Shown here piece after piece: positions 43,871-55,741 of a stretch of 64,000 nt of DNA. Position numbers and translations under genes: made by a program. How positions within the stretch are numbered: position 1 is the stretch's first letter; each line of letters starts with the position of its first letter. The stretch covers positions 616,001-680,000 of the forward strand of contig NZ_CP059322.2 in NCBI RefSeq assembly GCF_013694245.2. Direction: 5' to 3'. The notes under the pieces are model-generated. The model did no database searches. It was not told where the DNA came from and saw only the letters and a program-made list of their open reading frames with translations. This DNA comes from Micromonospora ferruginea (GTDB lineage Bacteria; Actinomycetota; Actinomycetes; Mycobacteriales; Micromonosporaceae).

Positions 43871-45058
43871 ATGCGCAGCGCGGTGGTGGTCGGCGCCGGC
43901 CTCGGCGGGATGGCGGTGGCCGGCGCGCTGGCCCGCTCCGGCTGGCAGGTCACGCTGCTGGAGAAGGCCGACCGGGTCCGGCCGGAGGCGACCGCCGTGG
44001 TGCTCTGGCCGAACGGGGTACGCGCGTTGCGCGCTCTCGGCCTCGGCGCCGGGCTGGACGCGATCGCCACCCCGCTGCCGGACGGCGGGATCCGCCGCCC
44101 GGACGGTCAGTGGCTGGTGCAGCCCCGCCCCACGCCGGCCGACCGGATGCCGGTGGTGGTGCACCGGGAGGACCTGCACGACGCGCTCATCGCCGGGCTG
44201 GGCGAGCGGGTGGAGCTGCGGACCGGGGTGAGCGTGCGGAGCGTGCGCGCGTCGGCCGGCGAGCGTCCCGCGGTGGGCGACGGCCGGCACCTGTTCGAGG
44301 CGGACCTGGTGGTCGCGGCCGACGGCATCGACAGCGAGATCCGGCGGCAGCTCGCCCCGGAGACCGCGGTGGTCAGTTCCGGCTGTGCCGCCTGGCGGGC
44401 GGTCATCCCCTGGTACCGGGCCCCGCAGCTCCCCGACGATCAGCAGCCGAACGGCGAGACGCTCGGCGCCGGCTACCGGTTCGTGGCCGCGTCGCTGGGC
44501 GAGCGGGGCACCGCCGGCGCGTCCCGGCGGGGCGGCATCTACTGGGTGGCCACCGCCGCGGGCGCGCCCCGCCCGGAGCCGCCGGAGATCCAGCTCGCGC
44601 TGCTCAAGCGCTGGTTCGCCGGCTGGCCCGCGCCGATCGCCACGCTGCTGGACGCCACCGACCCGGCCGACGTGGTGCAGCAGGAGGTCCGCGAGCTGCG
44701 GCCGTTGCCCCGGGCGTACGGTTTCGGCGCCGGCCCGGGCGGCGTGGTGCTGCTCGGCGACGCCGCGCACGCCATGCCCCCGCACCTCGGGCAGGGCGCC
44801 TGCCTGGCGTTCGAGGACGCCGCGACGCTCGCCGGCCTGCTGCGCGAGTCGCGGCTGCCGGACGCGGTCGCCGCCTACGACCGGCTGCGCCGCCCCCGCG
44901 CCGCGACCATGGTCCGGCAGACCCGCCGGATGTCGGCCGTGCTGCAGACCCGGGGCCGGCTGGCGTTGCGCGCCCGGGACGCCGCGCTGGGCACGATCAG
45001 CCCCCGGCTGCGCAACACGGCCGCGGCGGCCGCCGCCGACTGGCAGCCGCCGTCCTGA
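43871..45058 (+). CDS. FAD-dependent monooxygenase (PHBH-like)
   Basis: A 395-residue class A flavoprotein monooxygenase. The N-terminal GxGxxG motif is VVVGAGLGGMAVAGALARSG (about 5-24); the DG motif is DLVVAADGIDSEIRRQL and the second FAD motif LLGDAAHAMPPHLGQGACLAFEDA. It oxidises an aromatic or other ring substrate with NAD(P)H and O2 in the family; the substrate is not evident. GGGGGAGCC precedes the ATG. It starts 11 bases after lgt, so it may be co-transcribed, though the functional tie is unclear. Confidence 0.9.
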   Translation: MRSAVVVGAGLGGMAVAGALARSGWQVTLLEKADRVRPEATAVVLWPNGVRALRALGLGAGLDAIATPLPDGGIRRPDGQWLVQPRPTPADRMPVVVHREDLHDALIAGLGERVELRTGVSVRSVRASAGERPAVGDGRHLFEADLVVAADGIDSEIRRQLAPETAVVSSGCAAWRAVIPWYRAPQLPDDQQPNGETLGAGYRFVAASLGERGTAGASRRGGIYWVATAAGAPRPEPPEIQLALLKRWFAGWPAPIATLLDATDPADVVQQEVRELRPLPRAYGFGAGPGGVVLLGDAAHAMPPHLGQGACLAFEDAATLAGLLRESRLPDAVAAYDRLRRPRAATMVRQTRRMSAVLQTRGRLALRARDAALGTISPRLRNTAAAAAADWQPPS

Positions 45059-45077
45059 CCCGGGCGCGGGTCGGCGC

Positions 45078-45920
45078 TCAGATGACCGCGGCCGGCTCGG
45101 CGATGCAGGCCGTGCCGATGCGGCGGAAGCCCACCCGCAGGTAGACCCGGGCGATGTCCTCGCTGCCCGCGCTCAGGAAGATCAGGTCGGTGCCGGCGGC
45201 GCGCAGCTCCCGGGCCAGCGTGGCGGTGACCGCCGTGCCGAGGCCGCGTCGCCGGGCGGACGGCAGGGTGGCCACCCCGGCGATCTCCGCGACCTCGCCG
45301 ACCCGCATCGCCATGCCGCTGGCCAGCGTGCCGTCCTGCGGCGTGGCGGCGAGGACCGAGATCCGCCGGCCGTCGGCGACCCGGGCCGCCTCCTCCTCCA
45401 GCGCGTCCACGTCCAGCCGGGCGAGCGCGGCGTCCCGCTCGGCCGGCCCGGCCTCGCCCCGGGCGGTGCCGCCGTGGGCGAAGCCGACCGCGGCGACGGC
45501 CCGGCGCAGCGCGATGTCCGCCGCGAAGCTCGGGTCCGCCGGATCCAGCACCCGCACCGGTACGTCGCTGAGCGTCGCCGGGTCCGGCAGCCGCTCCGCC
45601 TCCAGCAGCATGAGCGGCGCCTCCAGCACGCTCAGCCCCGCCGAGCGGGCCACCGCCAGCAGGTCCGGCTGGTGCTCGTGCACCCACTCGAACGCCTCCG
45701 GCAGGCCCAGCTCGCGTTGCCGGGCGCGGACGGCGGTCACCTCGGCCAGCGTGGGCGGCTCGGTGGCGTCGAGGCGGGGGCGGGCGTAGAACGGCCAGCC
45801 GGCGCCGTCGCGGACGAACAGGACCAGGGAGTCGAACTCCTCCGTGCGGGCGCCGTCGCGGGGCACCGCGTCGTAGAACCGCTCCAACCGGTCGAGCACG
45901 TCACCTCGTACGACATCCAC
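45078..45920 (-). CDS. GNAT-family acetyltransferase
   Basis: A 280-residue protein with a GNAT domain in the C-terminal half: EIAGVATLPSARRRGLGTAVTATLARELRAAGTDLIFL is the acetyl-CoA motif A (V-x-x-x-x-R-R-x-G-x-G), followed by SAGSEDIARVYLRVGFRRIGTA. The N-terminal half (about 1-130) is not obviously catalytic and may be a degenerate second GNAT domain. Substrate unknown. The start is ATG 45920. Converges with the monooxygenase and is divergent from gltB. Confidence 0.88.
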   Translation of the reverse strand: MDVVRGDVLDRLERFYDAVPRDGARTEEFDSLVLFVRDGAGWPFYARPRLDATEPPTLAEVTAVRARQRELGLPEAFEWVHEHQPDLLAVARSAGLSVLEAPLMLLEAERLPDPATLSDVPVRVLDPADPSFAADIALRRAVAAVGFAHGGTARGEAGPAERDAALARLDVDALEEEAARVADGRRISVLAATPQDGTLASGMAMRVGEVAEIAGVATLPSARRRGLGTAVTATLARELRAAGTDLIFLSAGSEDIARVYLRVGFRRIGTACIAEPAAVI

Positions 45921-46065
45921 CGCGCGAGACTACACGTCCCACCATCTGGAAGTGTGATCAATCTGAACTGGCCTTGCGCCGTACGCCCTAACGTAGACTC
46001 AATAAACCCCAGCGGGCCGACGTCGTCCCCACCATGTACCAACCTGAGTGACGACAGGAGGCCCG

Positions 46066-49000
46066 GTGGCCTTTCCGTACCCTCACAGCCCGCAGCCGGC
46101 CCCGCCGACGCCGGGTCTCTACGACCCCGCGTACGAGCACGACGCCTGCGGTGTGGCCTTCGTGGCCGATCTGCACGGGCGGCGTTCGCACCAGGTCGTC
46201 GCGAACGGCCTCGGGGCGCTGCGCCGACTGGACCACCGGGGCGCCCGGGGCGCGGAGCACAACACCGGTGACGGCGCCGGGATTATGATCCAGGTGCCGG
46301 ACGCGTTCCTGCGCGCGACCGTCGACTTCCCGCTGCCCCCGGCCGGGCAGTACGCCACCGGCCTGGTCTTCCTGCCCGACGACGACGCGGCCGAGGCGCG
46401 CGCCCGCCAGGTGGTGGACAAGTACGCGCTGGTCGAGGGCGCCGAGGTGCTCGGTTGGCGTACGGTGCCGACCGACGCGTCCGACCTGGGCGAGACCGCG
46501 CTCGCGGCGATGCCCCGGGTCCGGCAGCTTTTCGTGGCCGCGCGCCGGCTGACCGGCACGCCGGCCGGCGCGGCCGGGGATCCGCTGACCGGGCTCGACC
46601 TGGACCGGGTGGCGTTCTGCCTGCGCAAGCAGGTCGAGCGGGAGACCGCCGAGCGGGGCGTGCCGGCCTACTTCCCGTCGCTGTCCGGCCGGACGATGGT
46701 GTGGAAGGGCATGCTCACCCCGGACCAGCTTCCGGCGTTCTATCCGGAGTTGACCGACGAGCGGGTGGACAGCGCCATCGCGCTGGTGCACTCCCGCTTC
46801 TCCACGAACACGTTCCCGTCCTGGCCGCTGGCGCACCCGTACCGGTTCATCGCGCACAACGGCGAGATCAACACGATCCGGGGCAACCGCAACTGGATGC
46901 AGGCCCGGGAGGCGCTGCTCCGGAGTCCGAGCATTCCGGGCAACATCCGTCGCGTCTTCCCGGTCTGCACCCCGGCCGCGTCCGACTCGGCCAACTTCGA
47001 CGAGGTGCTCGAACTGCTGCACCTGGCTGGGCGGAGCCTGCCGCACGCGGTGCTCATGATGATCCCCGAGGCGTGGGAGAACGACCCGGACATGCGCGCC
47101 GACAAGCGCGCGTTCTACCGCTTCCACGCCAGCCTGATGGAACCGTGGGACGGTCCCGCCTCGGTCGCGTTCACCGACGGCGAGGTCGTCGGCGCGGTGC
47201 TCGACCGCAACGGCCTGCGTCCGGGCCGCTGGTGGCACACCAGCGACGGGCTGGTGGTGCTGGGCAGCGAGGCGGGCGTGCTCGACCTCGACCCGGCGAC
47301 CGTGGTGGCCAAGGGCCGCCTGCAGCCGGGCCGGATGTTCCTGGTCGACACCGTCAACGGCCGGATCGTCTCCGACGACGAGATCAAGACCGAGCTGGCC
47401 GCCGCCCGGCCCTACCAGGAGTGGCTGCACGCCGGCCTGATCGAGCTGGACGACCTGCCGGCGCGGGAGCACACCGTCTACACCCACGACTCGGTGCGCC
47501 GCCGGCAGCAGACGTTCGGCTACACCGAGGAGGAGCTGAAGATCCTGCTCGGCCCGATGGCCCGCAGCGGCGCGGAGCCGATCGGCTCGATGGGCACCGA
47601 CACCCCGATCGCCCCGCTGTCCACCCGGCCGCGGCTGCTCTACGACTACTTCCACCAGCTTTTCGCCCAGGTCACCAACCCGCCGCTGGACGCCATCCGG
47701 GAGGAGCTGGTGACCAGCCTGGCGTCCACCATCGGGCCGGAGGGCAACCTGCTCGACCCGGGCGCGGCGAGCTGCCGGCAGATCGTGCTGCCCTACCCGG
47801 TGATCGACAACGACGAGCTGGCCAAGATCCTCTCCATCGACGAGGACGGTGACCTGCCGGGCTTCAAGGCGGTGCGGGTCTCCGGTCTCTACCGGATCCG
47901 CGACGGCGGCGCCGGCATCAAGGCCCGGCTGACCGAGATCTGCCGGCACGTCTCCGAGGCGATCGAGGACGGCGTCCGCATCCTGGTGCTCTCCGACCGG
48001 GACTCCAACGCCGACCTGGCCCCGATCCCGTCGCTGCTGCTCACCGCCGCGGTGCACCAGCACCTGGTCCGCGAGCAGACGCGTACGCAGGTGGCGCTGG
48101 TCGTGGAGTCCGGCGACTGCCGGGAGGTGCACCACGCGGCGGTGCTGATCGGCTACGGCGCGGCGGCGGTCAACCCCTACCTGGCGTTCGAGTCCGTCGA
48201 GGACATGATCTCCACGGGCGCGCTGGCCGGCGTGGAGCCGGTGAAGGCGGTCCGCAACTACGTCAAGGCGCTCGGCAAGGGCGTCCTGAAGATCATGTCC
48301 AAGATGGGCATCTCCACCGTGTCCTCGTACTGCGGGGCGCAGGTGTTCGAGGCGGTCGGCCTGGACACCCGCCTGGTCGACCGCTACTTCCGTGGCACGC
48401 CGAGCACGATCGGTGGCATCGGGCTGGCCGAGATCCACACCGAGGTGGCCGCCCGGCACGCGCTGGCCTGGCCGGCGCCCGGCACCCCGAGCAGCGACCG
48501 GTTGGAGGTCGGCGGCGAGTACCAGTGGCGCCGCGAGGGCGAGCTGCACCTGTTCAACCCGGAGACCGTCTTCCTGCTCCAGCACGCCACCCGCAGCCGC
48601 CAGTACGACGTCTTCCGGCAGTACACCGCCAAGGTCGACGCGCTGGCCGCGAAGGCGGGCTCGCTGCGCGGGCTGTTCACGCTGCGCACCGGCGTGCGCC
48701 CGGCGGTGCCGCTGGACGAGGTCGAGCCGGCCACCGAGATCGTCAAGCGGTTCGCCACCGGCGCCATGTCGTACGGGTCGATCTCGGCGGAGGCGCACGA
48801 GACCCTGGCGATCGCGATGAACCGGCTCGGCGGCAAGTCCAACACCGGCGAGGGCGGCGAGGACGTCGACCGGCTGCACGACCCGGCCCGCCGCTCGGCG
48901 GTCAAGCAGATCGCCAGCGGCCGGTTCGGTGTGACCAGCGAATACCTGGTCAACGCGGACGACCTCCAGATCAAGATGGCGCAGGGCGCGAAGCCCGGCG

Positions 49001-50716
49001 AGGGCGGGCAACTGCCCGGCAACAAGGTGTGGCCGTGGATCGCCCGCACCCGGCACGCCACCCCGGGTGTCGGCCTGATCTCCCCGCCGCCGCACCACGA
49101 CATCTACTCCATCGAGGACCTGGCCCAGCTCGTCCACGACCTGAAGTGCGTCAACCCGGCCGCCCGGGTGCACGTCAAGCTGGTCAGCGAGGTGGGCGTG
49201 GGCACCGTGGCGGCCGGCGTGGCCAAGCTCAAGGCCGACGTCATCCTCATCTCCGGGCACGACGGCGGCACCGGCGCGTCCCCGCTCAACTCGCTCAAGC
49301 ACGCCGGCACCCCGTGGGAGCTGGGCCTGGCCGAGGCGCAGCAGACCCTGCTGCTCAACAAGCTGCGCGACCGGGTCACCGTGCAGGTCGACGGCCAGCT
49401 CAAGACCGGCCGCGACGTGCTGGTCGCGGCGCTGCTCGGCGCGGAGGAGTTCGGCTTCGCCACCGCCCCGCTGATCGTCGAGGGCTGCGTCATGATGCGG
49501 GTCTGCCACCTGGACACCTGTCCGGTCGGCATCGCCACCCAGAACCCGGTGCTGCGCGAGCGGTTCACCGGCAAGCCCGAGTTCGTGGAGAACTTCTTCC
49601 TCTTCCTCGCCGAGGAGGTCCGCGGCTACCTGGCCGAGCTGGGCTTCCGCAGCATCGACGAGGCGATCGGGCACACCGAGCTGCTCGACGTGGCCGGCGC
49701 GATCGACCACTGGAAGGGCCACGGCCTAGACCTGGGCCGCGTCCTGCACCTGCCCGAGCTGCCCGAGGGCACCGCCCGGCGGGGCGTCCGCGCCCAGGAC
49801 CACGGCCTCGACGTCGCCCTGGACAACCGGCTCATCGAGCTGGCCGCCCCGGCGCTGCGCGACGGCGCCCCGGTGCGGGTCGAGGTCGAGGTGCGCAACG
49901 AGCACCGCAGCGTCGGCGCGATGCTCGGCGGCGAGGTGACCCGCCGGTTCGGCGGCGCCGGGCTGCCCGACGACACCGTCGAGTTCCTGCTGCGCGGCAC
50001 CGCCGGCCAGTCGTTCGGCGCGTTCCTGCCGCGCGGCGTCACGCTGCGCCTGCACGGCGACGCCAACGACTACGTCGGCAAGGGCCTGTCCGGCGGCCGG
50101 ATCGTGGTCCGGCCGGACACCGCCGCGCCGTTCGTCGGCGACGACGCCGAGCCGGGCTCGCGTGCCGAGGACCAGATCATCGCCGGCAACACCATCCTCT
50201 ACGGCGCGACCGGCGGCGAGGTGTTCCTGCGCGGCCGGGTCGGCGAGCGGTTCGCGGTGCGCAACTCCGGCGCGGTGGCCGTGGTCGAGGGGCTCGGTGA
50301 CCACGGCTGCGAGTACATGACCGGCGGCACGGTGGTGGTGCTCGGCCCGACCGGGCGCAACTTCGCCGCCGGCATGTCCGGCGGCACCGCGTTCGTGCAC
50401 CGGCTCGACCGGCGGCTGGTCAACGCCGAGCTGGTCGACCTGTCGCCGTTGCGCGACGAGGAACGCGACCGGCTGCACGACCTGGTCCAGCGGCACGTCG
50501 CGGAGACCGCCTCGGCGGTCGCGGAGGCGCTGCTGAAGCGCTGGCCGGAGGCGGTGGAGGAGTTCACCGCCGTGGTACCCCGGGACTACCGCCGGGTCAT
50601 GGAGATCATGCGGGCCGCCGAAGCCGCCGGCCGCGACGTCGACGACGCGGTGATGAGTGCCCTCTCACCGGCGCCGGTGCCGCCCGCGCCGCGGGTGGTC
50701 GCCCAGGAGGTGGCTC

Positions 50717-50724
<8 letters not shown>
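46066..50724 (+). CDS. gltB: Glutamate synthase large subunit
   Basis: The GOGAT large subunit makes two glutamates from glutamine and 2-oxoglutarate with electrons from GltD. The 1552-residue protein begins with a short propeptide; C28 in [15 protein letters not shown] is the glutaminase nucleophile. The amidotransferase domain contains [30 protein letters not shown]. The synthase domain has FMN and 3Fe-4S regions, including [31 protein letters not shown], [13 protein letters not shown] and [13 protein letters not shown]. The C-terminal GXGXG domain contains [16 protein letters not shown] and [26 protein letters not shown] 46066 follows AGGAGG; an in-frame GTG 46048 is less likely. Ends overlapping gltD. 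Confidence 0.97.
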
Positions 50725-52214
<1,490 letters not shown>

Positions 52215-52219
<5 letters not shown>

Positions 52220-52272
52220 GGCGGGGCCCCTTCCTAACGCCTGCGGTAGAGGAGGGGCCCCTTCTTAACACC
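52215..52272. repeat. GGGGCCCC repeat, copy A
   Basis: Two GGGGCCCC-cored units, GGGGCCCCTTCCTAAC and GGGGCCCCTTCTTAAC, lie as direct repeats about 31 bases apart, starting at the gltD stop codon. Each core is self-complementary. This is one of three related copies in the window (others at 56529 and 58871), all at gene 3' ends. Confidence 0.75.
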
Positions 52273-52402
52273 CGCAGCAGGCGGCGGGCGGCCGGTGGCG
52301 CGGCCCGTGATCGCGCGGGCTGCGTCGGGTGTCCGGATCGCCCGGTGACACCTGCCACCAACTGTCGTCGCCACGGACCATCCGCCGTCAGACTTGTCGA
52401 CC

Positions 52403-52427
52403 GGCCGGACCCCACGAGGGTCCGGCC
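52403..52427. terminator. Perfect 10-bp hairpin followed by TTC
   Basis: GGCCGGACCC (52403-52412) and GGGTCCGGCC (52418-52427) pair perfectly around CACGA, followed by TTCGTC. It is a strong intrinsic-terminator shape common in high-GC genomes. It stands about 185 bases after gltD and 36 bases before the next gene. Confidence 0.65.
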
Positions 52428-52463
52428 TTCGTCATGTGACTGTCGGAAACGGGGGAGGACATC

Positions 52464-53963
52464 GTGGCACTCGGCGCCACGTTCGCCGCGCTGCGCCACC
52501 GGAACTACCGGATCTGGGCCGGCGCCGGCTTCGTGTCGGTCACCGGCACCTGGATGCAGGTGCTCGGGGTCAACTGGTTCGTGCTGGAGCGCACCGGCTC
52601 GGCGACCTCGATGGGACTGACCGTCCTGCTCCAGGCACTGCCCACGCTGCTGCTGAGCGCCGCCGGCGGCGCGCTGGCCGACCGCCTGCCGGCGAAACCG
52701 CTGCTGGTCACCGCCCAGGCCGCGCACGCGCTGCTGGCCGCCGGGCTGGCCGTGGTCGCGCTCACCGGCGCGGGCGGCCTCCCGGCCGTGTACGCGATCT
52801 CGCTGGTCACCGGCGCGGTGTCGGCGATCGAGGGGCCGGTGATGGGCCGCTGGGCGTCGACCCTGGTGGACCGGGACAGCCTCGGCAACGCGCTCGCGCT
52901 GGGCTCGCTGACCAACTCCGCCGGGCGGATCCTCGGCATGAGCGTGGGCGCCGTCGTGGTCGCCGCCGTCGGCCCGGCGCTGCTCTTCGCGGTCAACGCG
53001 GCGAGCTTCGTCGCGGTGGTGGCGGCACTCTGCGCCGTACGCGAGGGGGAGCGGCACCCCGGCGGAGCGCCGGCGGCCGACGCGGCGCCGGCCGACGGCG
53101 GCATCCGGGCCGGCTTCCGCTACCTGCTCCGGCAGCCGGTGGTGCTGGTGGCGCTGGCGCTGTCGTTCGTGCTGGGCAGCCTGGGCCGCAACTACCAGGT
53201 GACCATGGCGGCGATGAGCGACGGGCCGCTGGGCGGCGGCGCGTCCGGCTACGGGATCCTGTCCACCGTCTTCGCGGTCGGCACGGTGCTCGGCGCGCTG
53301 GTCGCCGCCCGCCGCGCGGAGCTGGGTTACGCCGTGCTGGTCGGCGCCGGCCTGCTCGCCAGCGTGCTGCAGGTGCTGGCCGGGCTGGCCCCGGGCACGG
53401 CGAGTTTCGCGGCGGTGATCCTGCCGGTGGCCGCCGCGGCCGTGGTCATCGACACCACGGTGGGCGCCCGGGCGCAGTTGGACACCGACTACGCGATGCG
53501 CGGCCGGGTGCTGGCCGCGCTGGCGGTCACCGGCTCGGTCGCCGCCGCCGTGGGCGCGCCGCTGCTGGGCTGGCTCGCCGAACACGCCGGCCCCCGGCAG
53601 ACGCTGGTGCTGGCCGGCGCGGTCAGCGCGGTGGCGACGGTGGCCGCCGCGGTGGTGCTGGACCGGCTGCGGGAGCGCCGCCTGCGCAGGCTGGTGCTGC
53701 CCGCCGTGCGTCGCCCGGTGCGCCGGGTCGTGACCGTGCTGCCGGCCGTGCGCCGTCCGGTCCGGCGGGTCGCCGCGACGGCGGTCCGGGTGGTGCGGCC
53801 GGTCCGGCCGGGCGGTCCGGCGCCGGCCGCGGCGACGCCGACGGTCGCCGCAGGCGTCGCGCCGACGGTGCTGGCCGGTCGCCCGGCGTCGGGCTCGCCG
53901 GCGTCCCGGCCCGGCACGGCGCGGCCGGTCTCGGCGGCCCGCGCCGACGCCGCCCGCCGCTGA
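52464..53963 (+). CDS. MFS transporter (enterobactin-exporter-like MFS_3)
   Basis: A 499-residue major facilitator with about 10-12 membrane helices; ALRHRNYRIWAGAGFVSVTGTWMQ at the N-terminus and ADRLPAKPLLVTAQ fit the MFS_3 (EntS-like) group. Residues about 410-499 form a hydrophilic, Arg/Pro/Ala-rich tail with repeats LPAVRRPVRRV (two copies). Transport substrate unknown. GTG 52464 follows GGGGGAGGACATC. Located between a terminator and a convergent peptidase gene. Confidence 0.88.
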   Translation: MALGATFAALRHRNYRIWAGAGFVSVTGTWMQVLGVNWFVLERTGSATSMGLTVLLQALPTLLLSAAGGALADRLPAKPLLVTAQAAHALLAAGLAVVALTGAGGLPAVYAISLVTGAVSAIEGPVMGRWASTLVDRDSLGNALALGSLTNSAGRILGMSVGAVVVAAVGPALLFAVNAASFVAVVAALCAVREGERHPGGAPAADAAPADGGIRAGFRYLLRQPVVLVALALSFVLGSLGRNYQVTMAAMSDGPLGGGASGYGILSTVFAVGTVLGALVAARRAELGYAVLVGAGLLASVLQVLAGLAPGTASFAAVILPVAAAAVVIDTTVGARAQLDTDYAMRGRVLAALAVTGSVAAAVGAPLLGWLAEHAGPRQTLVLAGAVSAVATVAAAVVLDRLRERRLRRLVLPAVRRPVRRVVTVLPAVRRPVRRVAATAVRVVRPVRPGGPAPAAATPTVAAGVAPTVLAGRPASGSPASRPGTARPVSAARADAARR

Positions 53964-53969
53964 GCGGGA

Positions 53970-53987
53970 CCCCGCGCGCACGCGGGG
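53970..53987. terminator. Hairpin between convergent MFS and M1 peptidase genes
   Basis: CCCCGCG and CGCGGGG pair around CGCA in the 43-base gap between convergent genes. It can terminate both. Confidence 0.6.
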
Positions 53988-54006
53988 CCCCGCTCCCGCG
54001 CGACGA

Positions 54007-55542
54007 TCAGCGGTGCAGCAGGTCGTGCGCCGTCCGGATCTTCGACCAGGAGGCCGGCCGGGCCGGGGCCGCCGAGGTACGCGCGGCGGCGCCCACCTCG
54101 GGCCGGCCGGCGGTGAACAGCCAGGTGGTGAACACCGCGTCGAGGTCCCGGCCGGAGATCCGCTCGGCGAGCGCCTGGAACTGCTCGATGGTGCCGTTGC
54201 CGTACTGGTGCCGGGCGGTCCAGGTGCGCAGGATCCGGAAGAACGCCGGGTCGCCGACGGCCAGCCGGATCTGGTGCAGCGCCATCGCGCCCCGGTCGTA
54301 GACGGCGTCGTCGAAGATCCGGTCGGCGCCCGGGTCACCGGGGAGCACCTGCCAGAACTCCGAGTCGGCCGGGTAGCTGTCGTAGGTGAAGTCGAACAGC
54401 TCCTGCGCGGTGCCCTCGTCCTGCTCCTCCGACCAGAGCCACTCGGCGTACGAGGCGAAGCCCTCGTTGAGCCAGATGTTGCGCCACGCCGCCACCGAGA
54501 CGGAGTCGCCGAACCACTGGTGGGCGTTCTCGTGCACCACCACGTAGGGATTCGCGCCGCGCCGCCAGAAGCCGGGGCCGTAGACCGGTCGGGTCTGCGT
54601 CTCCAGGGCGAACCCGATGCCGTCGATCGGGCCGGCCACGCCGCCCTGCGCCTCGAACGGGTACGGGCCGAACACCCCGCTCTCCCAGTCGACGATCTCT
54701 GCGGTGCGTTCGATGCTGGCCCGGGCGGCCGGCCCGCGCTCGCCCAGCGTGGTGCTGTACGCGTTGACCACCGGTTGCCCGTTCGGCGCGGTGTCGGTGA
54801 CGATGTCGTACTGCCCGATGGCCAGGAACGCCTGGTAGGTGGCGCCGGGCTTGACGCTGCGCCAGCTCCACCGGGTGCGGTTGCCCGCCTCGGGCAGCGG
54901 ATCGCGCGGCTGCACGCCGTTGCTGACCACCTCCAGCCCGGTCGGCACCGAGACGGAGATGTCCCAGGTGGCCTTGTCCTTCGGGTGGTCGTTGCTCGGG
55001 TACCACCACCAGGCGGACTCGGGCTCGTTGACGGCGAGCGCGCCGTCGGCGGTGCGGGTCCAGCCGGTGTAGCCGTAGACCTTGGTCTGCGAGGGGATGC
55101 CGGCGTACTTCACCACGACGGTGAGCTGCTGGCCCTTGAGGAGCGTCCGGGGCGGGGTCACGACCAGCTCGTGGTCGCCGGCCCGGGCGAAGCCGGCCAC
55201 CCAGCCGTTGACCCGCACCGACTCGACGTCGAGCGCGAAGTCGAGGTTGAACCGGGACAGGTCCTTGGTGGCGGCGGCCAGGATGGTGGTGGTGCCGCTG
55301 AGCCGGTCGGTGGCCGGTTCGTAGCGCAGCCGGATGTCGTAGTGGTCGACGTCGTAGCCGCCGTTGCCGTAGTCGGGGAAGTAGCTGTCGCCCAGCCCGG
55401 GGCTGCCCGGCGTGGGGGTGGCCGCCGAGACGTGCGGGCGGCCCCATCCGGTCGGGGCGGCCTGGCCGGGTGCGCCGGTCACGGTGGTGACGGCGGTGGT
55501 GAGCGTCAGGGCGGCGATCGCCGCCGGGAGTGCGCGTCGCAC
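54007..55542 (-). CDS. Secreted M1-family zinc metallopeptidase
   Basis: A 511-residue secreted aminopeptidase-like protein. The N-terminus MRRALPAAIAALTLTTAVTTVTGAPGQAA is a signal peptide with an AxA-like cleavage site. The M1 zinc motif is VVVHENAHQWFGDSV (HExxH, near residue 337) with the third ligand in NEGFASYAEWLW; the GAMEN-like exopeptidase region appears as FALETQTRP, which is diverged, so true aminopeptidase activity is uncertain. It lacks the large C-terminal helical domain of long aminopeptidases. The GTG start is on the minus strand, after TCGGAGGGAG. Confidence 0.9.
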   Translation of the reverse strand: MRRALPAAIAALTLTTAVTTVTGAPGQAAPTGWGRPHVSAATPTPGSPGLGDSYFPDYGNGGYDVDHYDIRLRYEPATDRLSGTTTILAAATKDLSRFNLDFALDVESVRVNGWVAGFARAGDHELVVTPPRTLLKGQQLTVVVKYAGIPSQTKVYGYTGWTRTADGALAVNEPESAWWWYPSNDHPKDKATWDISVSVPTGLEVVSNGVQPRDPLPEAGNRTRWSWRSVKPGATYQAFLAIGQYDIVTDTAPNGQPVVNAYSTTLGERGPAARASIERTAEIVDWESGVFGPYPFEAQGGVAGPIDGIGFALETQTRPVYGPGFWRRGANPYVVVHENAHQWFGDSVSVAAWRNIWLNEGFASYAEWLWSEEQDEGTAQELFDFTYDSYPADSEFWQVLPGDPGADRIFDDAVYDRGAMALHQIRLAVGDPAFFRILRTWTARHQYGNGTIEQFQALAERISGRDLDAVFTTWLFTAGRPEVGAAARTSAAPARPASWSKIRTAHDLLHR

Positions 55543-55741
55543 GGGTGGGACTCCCTCCGTCGGGGTGTACGCACCCTGAACCTAATCGACACATGTAAAC
55601 GGATCTGCCCCGCCAGGCAGTCGACAGCTATTCAATTCTTGCGAATGTTTCGATAGCATTACCCGCTAGTAACAAGCACGACCCCTCGGCCACGCGCGCG
55701 GTCAACGGGCTCCACCACCCCTGTCCCGTGGAGGTCCTGTC

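Noticed and set aside
45988..49722. A 1244-residue minus-strand ORF opposite gltB
   Set aside because: It is a shadow in a high-GC reading frame; its composition is Arg/Gly/His/Val-rich without domain motifs, whereas gltB in this span has clear catalytic motifs.
52380..52430. Possible tRNA gene before the perfect hairpin
   Set aside because: The hairpin resembles those following tRNA genes, but I found no cloverleaf or T-arm GTTCGANTC sequence nearby.
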